Assembly (NCBI GenBank): GCA_002432565.1
Contig: DJFP01000021.1
Span: 12,492-19,228 of the forward strand
Direction: 5' to 3'
DNA from: Flavobacteriales bacterium UBA5869
Lineage (GTDB): Bacteria > Bacteroidota > Bacteroidia > Flavobacteriales_D > Crocinitomicaceae
DNA length: 6,737 nucleotides
Shown: one piece after another, positions 5,865 to 6,737 of the stretch
Position numbering within the stretch: position 1 is the stretch's first letter
Layout: every line of letters starts with the position of its first letter
Made by a program: the position numbers and the translations under genes
The notes under the pieces: model-generated
Database searches by the model: none
What the model was told of the DNA's origin: nothing
What the model saw: the letters and a program-made list of their open reading frames with translations, nothing else

Positions 5865-6737
5865 AGATCTGCGAAGCTGGATAACTCTATTCGTTTTAGC
5901 ACTTATTTGGGGAGCTTCATTCATCCTGATGAAGCGTGGAATGTACGACGAGGTTGGAGGACACATTTTCTCTGATTCACAAGTCGGTGCATTGCGGATG
6001 GCAATTGCAGGTTTGGTGATGCTGCCTTTCGGATTGATGAACCTGCGTAAGATCAAACATTGGAAACAGGTGTTTTACTTGTTGGTGGTAGGAACTTGCG
6101 GGAATTTCTTTCCGGCCTTTTTATTCACTTTTGCAGAAACAAAACTCTCTTCCGGATTAGCGGGAATGCTGAACAGCTTTACTCCATTCTTTACACTGAT
6201 CCTGGGCTTTTTGTTCTTCAGGCAAAAAATTCGTTTGAAACAAGTTGTAGGATTGATTATTGCATTTATGGGAATCTGCATCCTGGTGGGGATCCTGAAT
6301 GATGCACCGGTTCAAATTTCCATGCTGCACGTAGGGGCCATTCTATTGGCAACCCTCATGTACGCTACCAGTTTGAATACAATCAAATTTAAGCTCAGCG
6401 AATTCAAATCCCTTGAAATCGCTTCCCTGTCCTTTACATTTCTATCCATTCCGGCGTGGATCGTTACTTTAAGCCTGAAAACTTCTCACGTACTTCAAAC
6501 CAATGAGCATGCATTTGAAGCTTTGGGTTATATCAGCATTTTAAGTGTATTTGGAACTTGTTTGGCGCTGCTGCTGTTCAACCAGATCATTGCCCTGAAA
6601 TCCCCGATGTTTGCCAGTTCGGTTACTTATATGATCCCGATCGTTGCAGTCATTCTGGGCGTTCTTTTGAATCATGAAAAATTCTATGTATCGCAGTTTT
6701 TGGGAATGATAGTGATAGTTGGCGGGGTTTACCTGGT
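5857..6737 (+). CDS. EamA/DMT-family transporter, 3' end cut by the window edge
   Basis: An inner-membrane carrier of the drug/metabolite transporter superfamily, with 293 complete codons in view. The family is usually close to 300 residues, so only a few C-terminal residues should be missing. Translation from 5857 gives MSKDLRSWITLFVLALIWGA, the typical EamA opening (LIWGASF at 16-22). Ten hydrophobic segments fall at about 8-27, 42-62, 70-89, 97-121, 128-147, 157-178, 185-206, 221-243, 250-272 and 278-293. They form two EamA repeats of five helices each, about 10-146 and 158-293. The first repeat carries the conserved ETKLSSGLAGMLNSFTPFF stretch (94-112) and the second the equivalent KSPMFASSVTYMIPI (248-262). 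The two halves end alike, in FMGICILVG and VIVGGVYL. The ATG overlaps the end of the preceding gene by 8 nt. Members export or import amino acids, nucleosides, sugars or drugs, and the substrate cannot be read from sequence. Confidence 0.92.
   Translation, partial: MSKDLRSWITLFVLALIWGASFILMKRGMYDEVGGHIFSDSQVGALRMAIAGLVMLPFGLMNLRKIKHWKQVFYLLVVGTCGNFFPAFLFTFAETKLSSGLAGMLNSFTPFFTLILGFLFFRQKIRLKQVVGLIIAFMGICILVGILNDAPVQISMLHVGAILLATLMYATSLNTIKFKLSEFKSLEIASLSFTFLSIPAWIVTLSLKTSHVLQTNEHAFEALGYISILSVFGTCLALLLFNQIIALKSPMFASSVTYMIPIVAVILGVLLNHEKFYVSQFLGMIVIVGGVYL

Noticed and set aside
6060..6302. An 80-codon plus-strand open frame in the last part of the window
   Set aside because: It is an out-of-frame reading inside the EamA transporter, whose continuous frame from 5857 to the edge matches the family throughout.

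Overview
The window looks like an ordinary chromosomal segment of a Bacteroidota bacterium, probably from the Flavobacteriales. The signs are a perfect TAnnTTTG-type -7 promoter element, A-rich leaders without a Shine-Dalgarno sequence in front of start codons, a long multi-repeat DUF349 protein of a kind I associate with this phylum, and moderately AT-rich intergenic DNA. The taxonomic placement is an inference. There is no tRNA, rRNA, CRISPR array, insertion sequence or other sign of a mobile element.

Layout. Positions 1-61 hold the Rho-independent terminator of a leftward gene. Positions 62-1942 (minus strand) encode a secreted protein with a von Willebrand factor type D (VWD) domain and a long Ser/Thr/Pro-rich tail; the end of the gene contains 15-bp tandem repeats. 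Positions 1943-2156 are a divergent intergenic region. It carries a 17-nt AT-rich palindrome, a 51-bp inverted repeat with a CACGTG core, and the promoter of the rightward genes. Rightward, in order, lie a PfkB/ribokinase-family kinase (2157-3086), a DUF349-repeat coiled-coil protein (3124-4821), a four-helix membrane protein with a cytosolic beta-rich tail that may be YcxB/PH-like (4825-5490), a two-helix membrane protein (5493-5864) and an EamA/DMT-family transporter that runs off the right edge (5857 onward).

The rightward genes are spaced at +37, +3, +2 and -8 nt with no terminator between them, so they are most likely one transcript. Translational coupling is plausible from the DUF349 gene onward. 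The kinase and the transporter could serve metabolite uptake and phosphorylation, but the sequence does not identify a substrate. The DUF349 protein and the two small membrane proteins have no assigned function. The least explained parts are the concentric inverted repeat over the kinase promoter and the tightly coupled pair of uncharacterised membrane proteins after the DUF349 gene.
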